A stretch of DNA of 10,168 nucleotides from Actinomycetota bacterium (GTDB lineage: Bacteria > Actinomycetota > Thermoleophilia > Gaiellales > Gaiellaceae): assembly GCA_019236545.1 (NCBI GenBank), contig JAFAIV010000074.1, forward strand, positions 1 through 10,168, in the 5' to 3' direction. The stretch's first letter is position 1. Each line of letters begins with the position of its first letter. Shown here piece by piece: positions 1 to 6,347 of this stretch. The translations under genes were made by a program, and so were the position numbers. The notes under the pieces are model-generated. The model was not told the origin of the DNA. It searched no databases and worked only from the letters and a program-made list of their open reading frames with translations.

Positions 1-744
1 GAAGCCGGAGATGTCGAAGCTCGCCTTCAGCCGCACGCGCAGCCCCATCGGCGGCAGCGAGGGGTCGTCCGACGACGACGCGTAGTGCCGCGCCGGGTAG
101 ACGTACGCCCGCCTCGTCCGCGGCGCCGTGAAGCGGAGGGCATGGTCGATGACGCCGCGCGCCACCTCGTCGTACCGCGCCAGCCCCGGGAAGATCGGCA
201 GCCCCGCGGCGTCGGCGGACGTCCAGCCGGCCGGCCGCAGGTGGTCCGAGGTGAGGCTCCAGACCGCGCCCGAGCCGGCCTTCCAGCCGCCGCCGGGCTT
301 CGGGTAGAGCGCGAACAGCTCGTAGAGCTTGCAGGTGTCCTTGTCGACGAGCAGCGCGTGCCGGTCGCCGCTCGAGCCGTTGCCGCCCTCGATGTGGACG
401 GTCTTCGGGATCGGGTAGCGGACGCGGTCGGACTCGTCGGCGTAGTCGAACGTGACGCTCGACTTCGGCGTCTTCTCCGAGACGACGTCGTACGGGATCC
501 CGATCGGACCGCCGTCCCACAGGCCGGAGCCGAAGTCGGCGTGGACGCCGTTCGAGAGGCCGATCGACGCGAGCAGCTGCTGCGAGCCCGCGGCGACCGG
601 GAGCTGGTCGACCCGCTGATTCCACGCGTTGTCGGCCGGGAACACCGGGCACTTCGGCGCCTGCGGCAGCCGAAGCGCGCTCGCCGACGCCGCGGCGACC
701 GCGAGCACTCCGAGGACGGCGCCGAGGACCCCCAGCCTGCGCAC
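1..744 (-). CDS. Secreted protein of unknown function (3' end outside window)
   Basis: Reading from the GTG at 744 gives 248 codons with no stop before the left edge, so the C-terminus is missing. The start VRRLGVLGAVLGVLAVAAAS is a classic signal peptide: two arginines, a hydrophobic core and small residues near A21-A23. The mature part begins with a single Cys (C32) followed by FPADNAWNQ and is rich in Asp, Gly, Pro and aromatic residues. Recognisable stretches are GDRHALLVDKDTC, SGAVWSLTSDHLRPAGWTSA and RRAYVYPARHYASSS. I recall similar secreted proteins from other bacteria, but no characterised function. The start lies 4 bases after the kinase stop (TAG 751-749), so it is probably co-translated with the kinase and is the last visible gene of the operon. 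It could be an enzyme or an envelope protein; I do not assign an activity. C32 is not in a convincing lipobox, so a lipoprotein is unlikely. Confidence 0.82.
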   Translation of the reverse strand, partial: MRRLGVLGAVLGVLAVAAASASALRLPQAPKCPVFPADNAWNQRVDQLPVAAGSQQLLASIGLSNGVHADFGSGLWDGGPIGIPYDVVSEKTPKSSVTFDYADESDRVRYPIPKTVHIEGGNGSSGDRHALLVDKDTCKLYELFALYPKPGGGWKAGSGAVWSLTSDHLRPAGWTSADAAGLPIFPGLARYDEVARGVIDHALRFTAPRTRRAYVYPARHYASSSDDPSLPPMGLRVRLKASFDISGF

Positions 745-748
745 GGCC

Positions 749-2029
749 CTATGGTGCCACGGTTTCGCGCGCAGCGACAGGCAGCGCCACGGTGACCCGC
801 GTGCCCTCGCCCTCGCAGCTGTCCAGCTCGATCGTGCCGCCGTGCTGCTCGACGATCGCCCGGACGATCACCAGCCCGAGGCCGGTCCCGGGGATCGCGC
901 GGCGCGTCGCGGTCGAGGCGCGGAAGAAGCGGGAGAAGAGGCGCTCCTGCTCGGACGCGGGTATGCCGACGCCGGTGTCGGAGACGCTGATCACCCCCCG
1001 GCCGTCCTCGGACGCGACCGTCACGTCGACGCGGCCGCCGGGGCCGGTGAACTTGACGGCGTTCGAGATCAGGTTGTCGAGCACCTGCTCGAGGCGGCTC
1101 GCGTCGCCCTCGACGACGGCGCCGCCGTTCGCGTGCAGCTCGAGCGTCAGCTCCTTCTCGACCGCCGCGGGCTGCGCGGCGGCGACGGCGGCGTCCGCGA
1201 CCTCCGCGAGGTCGAGGGGCGCGAGGTCGAGCTCGAGGCGCTGCGCCTCGATCTGCGCCACGAGCAGCAGGTCCTCGACGAGCCGCTGCAGCCGCTTCGT
1301 CGAGCGGCGGATCACCGTCAGGTAGCTGCGCCCGGTCTCCGTCAGGTGATCCTCCTCGTCGGCGAGCAGCTCGAGGAAGCCGGAGATCGACGTCAGCGGC
1401 GTGCGGAGCTCGTGCGAGACCGACGCGACGAACCCGTCGCGCAGCCGGTCGAGCTCGCGGTCGGCGGTCACGTCGCGCAGCGTCCAGACGCGGCCGGCCA
1501 GCTGCTGCCGCTCGTCGTAGACGGGGACGGTGAAGCCGCGGAAGACGCGCCCGGTGCCGACCTGCTCGAACTCGTCGGCGGTCATCGCGTCGGGCGACTC
1601 CGCGAGCTCCATCATGCGCTTGCGGTAGCGCTCCGGGTCGGTCACGTCGTCCGAGATCGCGAGCAGGCGTTCGGGGATCGTCCCGAACGGCGGCATCCCG
1701 AGCTCGACGGCGAGCCGGCGGAGCGGCGCGTTCGAGATCAGGAGGGTGCCGTCCGGGTCGGTGAGGCAGATCCCGTCGAGCGCGGAGTCGATCAGCGACG
1801 TCTGCAGCGCCTCGGTCGTCCGCTGCGTGCGCGCGCTCTCGCGGAGCTGGCGGCCGCCGAGGCCGGCGAAGAGGCCGAGCCCGGTGAGCGCGACGGCGCG
1901 GACGGTGACGGAGAGCGCGTCGGTCGGCCCGTGGCCGACGATTCCGACTGCGCCGTAGTAGAGACCGGTCGCGAGGAGGCCGGCGAGCACGCCGCGACGG
2001 CGGCCGAGCGCGACGCCGAGCAGCGCCAC
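749..2029 (-). CDS. Membrane-bound PAS sensor histidine kinase
   Basis: It senses an unknown signal and should autophosphorylate on histidine. Numbering is from the GTG at 2029 (426 aa). Hydrophobic segments lie at about 1-9, 13-32 and 39-58, and a PAS-like domain at about 75-190 (start LIDSALDGICLTDPDG). The HisKA dimerisation domain has H-box SHELRTPL with H206. The HATPase domain has N-box NLISNAVKF (319-327), G1 box SDTGVGIP (350-357), F-box RLFSRFFRA and G2 box GTGLGL (381-386). All catalytic boxes are intact. GTG 2029 is the first conventional start codon, but the frame stays open upstream to beyond 2170 and encodes a further plausible membrane helix (ILAYAGAAGLLLTFAATVA), so the true protein is probably about 40 residues longer. 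It lies downstream of a receiver protein that lacks the phospho-acceptor Asp, so its real partner may be elsewhere. Confidence 0.93.
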   Translation of the reverse strand: MALLGVALGRRRGVLAGLLATGLYYGAVGIVGHGPTDALSVTVRAVALTGLGLFAGLGGRQLRESARTQRTTEALQTSLIDSALDGICLTDPDGTLLISNAPLRRLAVELGMPPFGTIPERLLAISDDVTDPERYRKRMMELAESPDAMTADEFEQVGTGRVFRGFTVPVYDERQQLAGRVWTLRDVTADRELDRLRDGFVASVSHELRTPLTSISGFLELLADEEDHLTETGRSYLTVIRRSTKRLQRLVEDLLLVAQIEAQRLELDLAPLDLAEVADAAVAAAQPAAVEKELTLELHANGGAVVEGDASRLEQVLDNLISNAVKFTGPGGRVDVTVASEDGRGVISVSDTGVGIPASEQERLFSRFFRASTATRRAIPGTGLGLVIVRAIVEQHGGTIELDSCEGEGTRVTVALPVAARETVAP

Positions 2030-2168
2030 CCACGGCGCGTACGCGATCGCGCCGACGCGCTCGCCCGTGCCGTCCGCGACGGTCGCGGCGAACGTCAGCA
2101 GCAGGCCGGCGGCGCCGGCATACGCGAGGATCCGTCGGTTCCGGAGGATGCGCCCGATCGTACTTCGG

Positions 2169-2495
2169 TCAGGCGGCGAAGAGGTCGCGCAGAGCCTCGC
2201 CCAGCTCGTCGCAGCTCGACGGCTTCACGAGGTACGCCACGCTCCCAGACGGCGCCAGCCCCGCCTCCGGCGGATAGATGCTGAAGCAGATCACCGGCGG
2301 CGCGTCCTCGCCGAAGCGGCGGAGGACGGCGTGGCCGTACGGCCCGCTGGGCTCGAGGACGACGGCGTCCACCTGCGGCGGCGGGCCGGAGAGGCACGCG
2401 GACGGGCACACCGGCTCGTAGCCGAGCTTGCGCAACGTCGTCTGGATCAGCGAGCGGACGTCCGCGTCCGGGTCGGCGACGAGCACGCGCTTCAC
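2169..2495 (-). CDS. Stand-alone degenerate receiver-domain protein
   Basis: A 108-residue protein made of one response-regulator receiver fold with no output domain. It begins MKRVLVADPDADVRSLIQ, the usual beta1-alpha1 start. Aligned by eye, the acidic pair is D8/P9 rather than two acids. The phospho-acceptor Asp is replaced by E48 (VDAVVLEPSG). The switch Thr is S72 and the conserved Lys is K91 (YLVKPS). Conventional phosphorylation therefore seems unlikely; Glu at this site can mimic the phosphorylated state in some regulators (general knowledge), so it may be locked or act as a protein-interaction module. The GTG start overlaps the signal-peptidase stop by 4 bases (GTGA), indicating translational coupling. 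The kinase follows directly. Cys30, Cys34 and Cys70 are unusual in so short a receiver, but I assign them no role. Confidence 0.85.
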   Translation of the reverse strand: MKRVLVADPDADVRSLIQTTLRKLGYEPVCPSACLSGPPPQVDAVVLEPSGPYGHAVLRRFGEDAPPVICFSIYPPEAGLAPSGSVAYLVKPSSCDELGEALRDLFAA

Positions 2496-3034
2496 GCCGC
2501 CGCCTTCCCGAGGTCGGACGGCTCCTCGTGCTCGTCGTCCTCCTCCTTGCGCCCGCTCGTGAAGACGTAGACGAAGACGAAGCAGGCCGCGAGCAGGCCG
2601 AGCATGAGCGGCGAGCGGAGCGTGTTGATCGCGAGCACGCCGTACGGGATGCGGAGGAACTTCGCGCCGACGATGTCCTGCGGGTGCGGGCGCCAGACGT
2701 CGGGCGCGGTGCGGTTGTCGCCCTGCGTGACGAAGCCGTGGACGGCGTCGCCGCCGACGATCCGGTGGATGACCTGCAGTCCGGCCATCGGGTCGCCCTT
2801 CGGAACCTTGTACGCGATCACCTGGCCGACGTGGTACGCCGACTCGCGCTCGACGAGGACGAGGTCGCCGGTCTTGTAGACGGGGAGCATGCTCTTGCCG
2901 GAGACGAGCACCCAGCTCGCGCGGCCGCCGAGCTTCTGCGGCATGAACCAGTGGAACCAGCCCGCGACGACGGCCAGGACGAGCACCGTCGAGGCGACGT
3001 TCCGGACGAGCTTCCAGCGCGGGCTACTTCTCAT
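2492..3034 (-). CDS. Signal peptidase I, S26B (SipW/ER-type)
   Basis: Membrane serine peptidase expected to remove signal peptides from exported proteins on the outer face of the membrane. It has 180 residues. An N-terminal membrane helix lies at about 13-31. The catalytic block is SGKSMLPVYKTGDLVLV with Ser48. VIHRIVGGD carries His90 where bacterial LepB enzymes have Lys, which marks the S26B (archaeal/ER/SipW) class. QGDNRTAPD contains Asp106. A second membrane helix lies at about 141-158, followed by a charged tail rich in Glu and Asp. The ATG sits inside the end of the DNRLRE gene (11-base overlap) and the stop overlaps the receiver start. In Bacillus, SipW processes the matrix proteins TasA and TapA encoded beside it. 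The three exported proteins just upstream here are the natural substrates by analogy (inference). It is not a housekeeping LepB. Confidence 0.93.
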   Translation of the reverse strand: MRSSPRWKLVRNVASTVLVLAVVAGWFHWFMPQKLGGRASWVLVSGKSMLPVYKTGDLVLVERESAYHVGQVIAYKVPKGDPMAGLQVIHRIVGGDAVHGFVTQGDNRTAPDVWRPHPQDIVGAKFLRIPYGVLAINTLRSPLMLGLLAACFVFVYVFTSGRKEEDDEHEEPSDLGKAAA

Positions 3035-3695
3035 AGTTGATCGTCAGCGTCGGGCGCCGCGCGGCGGTGCCGTTGTTCGAGGTGGCGATCGTCGTGCGGT
3101 CGCCGCCTGCGGGCGTGCCGCCGTCGAGGATCTCCCAGCCGAAGTTCGCGTTCGGGTTCTTGATCAGCGCGTCGACGTCGATCGTCACGGTCAGCGCCTT
3201 CGAGACGTTGTTCGTCGTGCCGGTCGCGAACGAGGTGGTCGCGCTCCCGACCTGGAGGCTGTGCGCCGTGTTCCACGTCGAGCTGCCGCTCCAGGTCTGG
3301 AGGACGGGGTAGAGCGTCAGCGTCCGGCTCGAGCTCGGGGCATTCGTGATGAAGAGGGTCAGCGTCGCCGTGTCGGCGCCACCGGTGGTCGGGATCGAGC
3401 AGCCGGAGAGCGAGAACATGATCAGCGACGCCTGGATCTTGTTCGTGTCCGGCTGGACGAGCATCGTCGTGTTGCTGCCGAACGAGCTGTTCGGCGAGTT
3501 CTGGTCGATGTAGGTGTCCGTCGTCGAGCTCGTCCCGCTGACGGTGCACGAGCTCTTCGTCAGCGACTGCGATGCGGTGCCGAGCGAGGACGACGAGACC
3601 GGCAGCGTCGTGGCGTAGCCGATGCCGATGCTGCCGGCCAGCGTCGCCGCCAGGGCGAGGGCGATCCGGCCCGGGGTGATCCGGAAACGCCTCAT
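3024..3695 (-). CDS. Secreted DNRLRE-domain protein
   Basis: A 223-residue exported protein. The signal peptide has basic MRRFRITPGR followed by a hydrophobic helix to about residue 27. The next stretch, ATTLPVSSSSLG (28-39), resembles the same place in the two small upstream proteins. From about residue 60 to the end it matches the DNRLRE/disaggregatase-related pattern: DTYIDQNSPNSSFGS, then an IMFSLS strand, TATLTLFI, a TWSGSSTWN motif, VTIDVDALI, FGWEIL and a closing RRPTLTINY. Such domains are beta-sandwiches found in secreted bacterial and archaeal surface proteins, some with carbohydrate-binding roles; binding here is untested. Cys50 and Cys99 could pair. The ATG overlaps the preceding stop by 4 bases (ATGA). 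No LPxTG anchor or C-terminal helix is present, so it is either released or held by the neighbouring small proteins, for instance as a tip or adhesive subunit (inference). Confidence 0.87.
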   Translation of the reverse strand: MRRFRITPGRIALALAATLAGSIGIGYATTLPVSSSSLGTASQSLTKSSCTVSGTSSTTDTYIDQNSPNSSFGSNTTMLVQPDTNKIQASLIMFSLSGCSIPTTGGADTATLTLFITNAPSSSRTLTLYPVLQTWSGSSTWNTAHSLQVGSATTSFATGTTNNVSKALTVTIDVDALIKNPNANFGWEILDGGTPAGGDRTTIATSNNGTAARRPTLTINYEK

Positions 3696-4084
3696 CCGGT
3701 CACCGCGAAGGCGTAGCCGTAAAGGCTCGTCGCCGAGACCGAGCCGAAGGAGGAGCCGGTGAGGGAGACGGTGCAGGTCGTCCCGCAGCTCGAGATCGTT
3801 CCGGAGGAGGTGCCGAGCGACGCGCCGGTCTGGCCGGTCAGCGTCACGAGCAGCGTCTTGCCCCGGCACGCGCTCGGGATGCCGCTCACCGTGACGCCGG
3901 TCACCGTCGAGGCGTTGTCGACGGTGCGGGTGGCCGAGGCGGCGAGGACGCCGCAGACCGGGACGGCGGCGTTCCCTGCCGACAGCACTGTGGAGGTGAC
4001 CGCCAGCGAGGTCGCGGCGGCGACCGTGGCCAGGATGGCCCACAGTGCGAGCGTCGTGCCGAAGATCTTGGGGACGTACTTCAT
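3692..4084 (-). CDS. Small secreted beta-rich protein B, SipW-type cargo
   Basis: A 130-residue exported protein with signal segment MKYVPKIFGTTLALWAILAT and the post-signal motif AVTSTVLSAGNAAVPVC. The rest is rich in Val, Thr, Ser and Gly, giving alternating beta-strand patterns. It is a clear paralogue of the upstream gene: LSAGNA with a following Cys, VTGVTVSGIPSACRGKT and TGASLGTSSGT align with the partner's LSAGNA, VTSVNVSGLNSACAGKT and NTSLASGN. Conserved C44 and C73 probably form a disulfide; C100 and C104 are extra here. The upstream region has a purine-rich GGAGGAGAGAG stretch. It follows a strong hairpin (4114-4145), so it may be made at a lower level than its paralogue. I infer a structural subunit of a fibre or envelope matrix, possibly a minor one. 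No experimentally named family is recognised with certainty. Confidence 0.82.
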   Translation of the reverse strand: MKYVPKIFGTTLALWAILATVAAATSLAVTSTVLSAGNAAVPVCGVLAASATRTVDNASTVTGVTVSGIPSACRGKTLLVTLTGQTGASLGTSSGTISSCGTTCTVSLTGSSFGSVSATSLYGYAFAVTG

Positions 4085-4113
4085 GCTCCGGTCTCTCTCC
4101 TCCGAGGGGAGAA

Positions 4114-4145
4114 GGCCGGGGCGCCCGCCGCCAGGCGCCCCGGCC
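4114..4145 (-). terminator. Strong GC stem-loop between the two paralogues
   Basis: A perfect 12-bp inverted repeat (GGCCGGGGCGCC and GGCGCCCCGGCC) encloses an 8-base loop. It lies 31 bases after the stop of the first small secreted-protein gene and 29 bases before the start of the second. On the minus strand it is followed by TTCTCCCC, which is only weakly U-rich. It could be a partial intrinsic terminator, an attenuator, or a structure that protects the 3' end of the upstream message. Confidence 0.6.
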
Positions 4146-4176
4146 GTCGTTGGCCTACCGGTACGGAGGCGCTAGC

Positions 4177-4602
4177 TCAGCCGTTGATCGCGACGTTGAC
4201 GTTCGCGACGCTCGAGGCGATCGCGGAGCCCGTCAGCGACGAGATCGTGGCGGTGCCGCCGCCGACGGGGATCGCCACGTTGCCCGACGCGAGCGAGGTG
4301 TTGCTCGAGTCGGTCAGGACGACCGAGACCGTCTTGCCGGCGCACGCCGAGTTCAGGCCCGAGACGTTGACGCTGGTGACGTAGTAGCCCGCGCTCGGCG
4401 AGGACTGGTAGGTCAGGCCGTACGCCGTGGTCGGGGCGGTCGCGCCCTGGCAGCTGGGCAGGGACGCGTTGCCGGCGCTCAGGGCGGTCGGGCTCACGTT
4501 CAGGGTGGCCGCGAAGCCGTACACGGCGCCGAAGATGGTGAGGGCGAGCAGCGTCGCGAAGAGGACTCTCCGCTTCATCAGGCCCTTGATCAGCTTGGTC
4601 AT
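4177..4602 (-). CDS. Small secreted beta-rich protein A, SipW-type cargo
   Basis: A 141-residue exported protein and the first gene of the left operon. The ATG at 4602 is preceded by a good Shine-Dalgarno (AGGAG, 7-base spacing). In-frame starts further upstream add residues that do not look protein-like. The basic MTKLIKGLMKRR is followed by hydrophobic VLFATLLALTIFGAVYGF and then AATLNVSPTALSAGNA, the shared post-signal motif. The mature part is beta-strand-like, rich in Ser, Thr, Val and Ala. C51 and C87 (NSACAGKTVSVVL) are conserved in the paralogue and probably pair. It ends VANVNVAING, with no sortase signal or C-terminal helix. Its position directly behind a strong ribosome site and ahead of a hairpin suggests it is the abundant subunit. 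Clustering with a SipW-type peptidase fits a TasA/camelysin-like logic, although I see no direct sequence match to TasA. Confidence 0.85.
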   Translation of the reverse strand: MTKLIKGLMKRRVLFATLLALTIFGAVYGFAATLNVSPTALSAGNASLPSCQGATAPTTAYGLTYQSSPSAGYYVTSVNVSGLNSACAGKTVSVVLTDSSNTSLASGNVAIPVGGGTATISSLTGSAIASSVANVNVAING

Positions 4603-4782
4603 GTCGTATCTCCTGTGGTCGCTTCCGTACCGGATGTGCGACCACAGTGTTCGACCGGCGCCGATGAGAATGGATGACCCCGCGGTATGCGTTGCGTATG
4701 ACTTGAAAATCACCCTTTTGGGGGGCCGCAGGAACGCCGCAGAGTCCATCGCAGCCACTATCCCTCATTCGAGGGACGGCGT
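4603..4782 (-). promoter_or_regulatory. Leader and probable promoter region of the secretion operon
   Basis: About 180 bases separate the phospholipase D-like gene from the first secreted-protein gene. Nearest the gene lies a 10-bp inverted repeat (4613-4622 with 4638-4647, CTGTGGTCGC and GCGACCACAG, 15-base loop) whose 3' arm on the transcript contains the first two bases of the AGGAG. Further up, around 4690-4720, the composition becomes AT-richer than anywhere nearby (TTTTCAAG and CATACGCAACGCATACC on the minus strand), the likeliest place for a promoter. I cannot fix convincing -35 and -10 boxes. No gene is visible in this stretch. Confidence 0.5.
4761..4776 (-). terminator. Small hairpin after the phospholipase D-like gene
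   Basis: TCCCTC and GAGGGA form a 6-bp stem with a 4-base loop, starting 6 bases beyond the TAG that ends the phospholipase D-like gene. No T-run follows it, so if it ends transcription it does so weakly. The main support is its position between two operons. Confidence 0.3.
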
Positions 4783-5814
4783 CTACAGAGGCAACGGCTG
4801 GTAGCGGGCGCGCGTCTCGTCGATGAACGCCGCCAGCCGCTCGGCGAGGGCGGCGTCGTGCAGTTCGAGCACGTTCTCCGCGTTCTGCTCGCCGGAATGG
4901 GACAGGTTGAAGCTGCCGGCGAAGATCGTGTCGTCCGCGACGGTGACCTTCGCGTGCATGTAGTCGTGCACCGTCCCCGGCCCCCACGGCGTCGAGCGCT
5001 TGCCGGTGAAGGGCGCCTTCGTCAGCACGGTGCGCAGGAGCGGCGACTTCCACTCGCCCTGGCCGCTCTGGTGCCACTGCCTCAACACCTCCTCGACCTG
5101 GGTCGCATCGACGACTCCGGCGACGTCCACCTTCCCGTCGGTCACGAGCTGCGCCAGCGTGCCGAGGATCGGCCCGGAGCTGAGGACGGGCGACGCGATC
5201 CGGACACGCCGCTGCGCGGAGCCGATCGCCTTCGCGATCCGGTGGGCGAGCCTCGTCCCCTCGCCCGGGCAGAACCAGGCACGCGTCCCGTCGAACGGCG
5301 TCGGCGCGACCTTGCCGCTCGCCGCGACGTTCCGCGTCGTCCAGAGCTGCTCGAAGTCCTCGAGGTAGCGCGCGGCGAGGGCGGGTGACGAGAGCGTGAC
5401 GATGACGTTCTCCTCGCGTGTCCAGGAGTCCGCCGTCCAGTTCGTCGAGCCCGTCCAGACGAGGCTGCCGTCGCGGACGACGTACTTGTGGTGCATCAGG
5501 TCGGGGATGCCAGGGATCGCCGCGGTCGGGAAGGGAAGCGACTCGAGCCGGTCGGGGTCGGTCTTCGGCGGCGCCGGGACCGGCGGGCTGCCCGGATGGT
5601 CGACGTTGTAGACGAGACGGACGGCGACGCCTCGCTCCGCCGCCGCGGTGAGGGCTCCGGTGACGATCGCGTCGAGGTCGGGCGGCAGGTGCAGGTCGTA
5701 GACGGCGATCTCGAGCGTCCGCTGCGCTCCGGAGAGGAAGTCCGCGAGCGCATGGGCGGTCTGCTCGGCCGGCTGGCCGCCGTCGCTCAGCGTCCGGACT
5801 TCGATGCCATCCAC
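4783..5814 (-). CDS. Phospholipase D-like protein with two HKD motifs
   Basis: A 343-residue member of the PLD superfamily, which hydrolyses or transfers phosphodiester bonds in lipids or nucleic acids through paired HKD motifs. The first is at H108-K110-D115 (LMHHKYVVRDGSLVWTGSTN) and the second at H287-K289-D294 (YMHAKVTVADDTIFAGSFN). The latter is followed by the family's downstream NAEN. Both active-site halves are therefore intact. No signal peptide or membrane helix is seen, so it should be cytoplasmic, unlike most cardiolipin synthases. That makes a nuclease or another phosphodiesterase plausible, but the substrate is not evident from the sequence. The GTG at 5814 lies inside the end of the HhH-GPD gene (28-base overlap). 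This start is chosen because the beta-alpha pattern begins at once (GIEVRTLSDGG) and no later start precedes it. Confidence 0.88.
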   Translation of the reverse strand: MDGIEVRTLSDGGQPAEQTAHALADFLSGAQRTLEIAVYDLHLPPDLDAIVTGALTAAAERGVAVRLVYNVDHPGSPPVPAPPKTDPDRLESLPFPTAAIPGIPDLMHHKYVVRDGSLVWTGSTNWTADSWTREENVIVTLSSPALAARYLEDFEQLWTTRNVAASGKVAPTPFDGTRAWFCPGEGTRLAHRIAKAIGSAQRRVRIASPVLSSGPILGTLAQLVTDGKVDVAGVVDATQVEEVLRQWHQSGQGEWKSPLLRTVLTKAPFTGKRSTPWGPGTVHDYMHAKVTVADDTIFAGSFNLSHSGEQNAENVLELHDAALAERLAAFIDETRARYQPLPL

Positions 5815-6338
5815 TCGGCTTTGTGGGCCTTCTTGGCGGCCTGGTAGTCCGTCAGCGCCTGGGCCGAGTCGACGTCGCCGAGCGTCGGGTGGCTCGGGAC
5901 GAGCCCCTCGGCGACCGTCACGCCGAACCGCTTCGCGAGCACGGCGGAGAGGCTCTTGATCTTCATCTCGCCGAAGCCTGGGAGCCCGGCGATCCGCTTG
6001 CGCAGGTCGGCCGAGTCCGCGGCGTCCGTCCAGATCCGCTCGGCCTTGCCGCCGTAGTCCTCCGCGACCGTCGCCGCGAGCTCGCGCACGCGCTCGGCCA
6101 TCGCGCCGGGGAAGCGGTGGATCGCCGGCTTCTCGCGGAAGAGCGGCTCGAGGTCGGCCTGCGCGACCTTCCTCGGGTCGAGCGTGCCGAGCCGCTGCTT
6201 GAGGCGCAGCGGCCCCTGGAACGCCTGCTGGACGGTGACCTGCTGGTCGAGCGCGAAGCCGACGAGGAGCGCGAACGGGTTCTTCGCGAGCAGCTCGTTC
6301 GCCGCGTCGTCCTCGGTGAACCACAAGCGGTCGGGCAT
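5787..6338 (-). CDS. HhH-GPD family base-excision DNA repair protein
   Basis: A 183-residue protein similar to the small uncharacterised HhH-GPD-type proteins common in actinomycetes, related to DNA glycosylases that recognise and remove damaged bases. The start MPDRLWFTEDDAANELLAKN leads into an all-helical N-terminal half containing FALLVGFALDQQVTVQQAF, a region typical of this group. The helix-hairpin-helix is at about 117-130 (AGLPGFGEMKIKSL). Lys126 or Lys128 in the hairpin could serve a lyase-type function, but the exact counterpart is not certain by eye. There is no iron-sulfur Cys cluster; the protein has no Cys at all. The ATG follows the cyclase stop by 9 bases, so the two are probably co-translated. 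Substrate and true activity are unknown. Confidence 0.85.
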   Translation of the reverse strand: MPDRLWFTEDDAANELLAKNPFALLVGFALDQQVTVQQAFQGPLRLKQRLGTLDPRKVAQADLEPLFREKPAIHRFPGAMAERVRELAATVAEDYGGKAERIWTDAADSADLRKRIAGLPGFGEMKIKSLSAVLAKRFGVTVAEGLVPSHPTLGDVDSAQALTDYQAAKKAHKAEWMASKSGR

Positions 6339-6347
6339 GCGCTGATC

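Noticed and set aside
27..2033. A 668-residue minus-strand frame overlapping the kinase and the left-edge gene
   Set aside because: It is an out-of-frame reading made of Arg/Pro/Ala runs. The kinase and the secreted protein lie in other minus-strand frames with clear motifs.
629..2284. A 551-residue open frame on the plus strand opposite the kinase and receiver genes
   Set aside because: Its composition is mostly Arg, Ala, Glu and Asp with no fold signal; the kinase boxes are all on the minus strand.
4635..4646. TGTG-CGAC-CACA as a possible cAMP-receptor-protein site, tempting because a cyclase is nearby
   Set aside because: The spacing between half-sites is 4 bases; the usual site has 6 between TGTGA and TCACA, and the bases are already explained by the leader stem-loop.
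4603..4758. Longer start for small secreted protein A
   Set aside because: The added 52 residues are not signal-peptide-like, and the ATG at 4602 has an ideal Shine-Dalgarno and begins a proper signal sequence.
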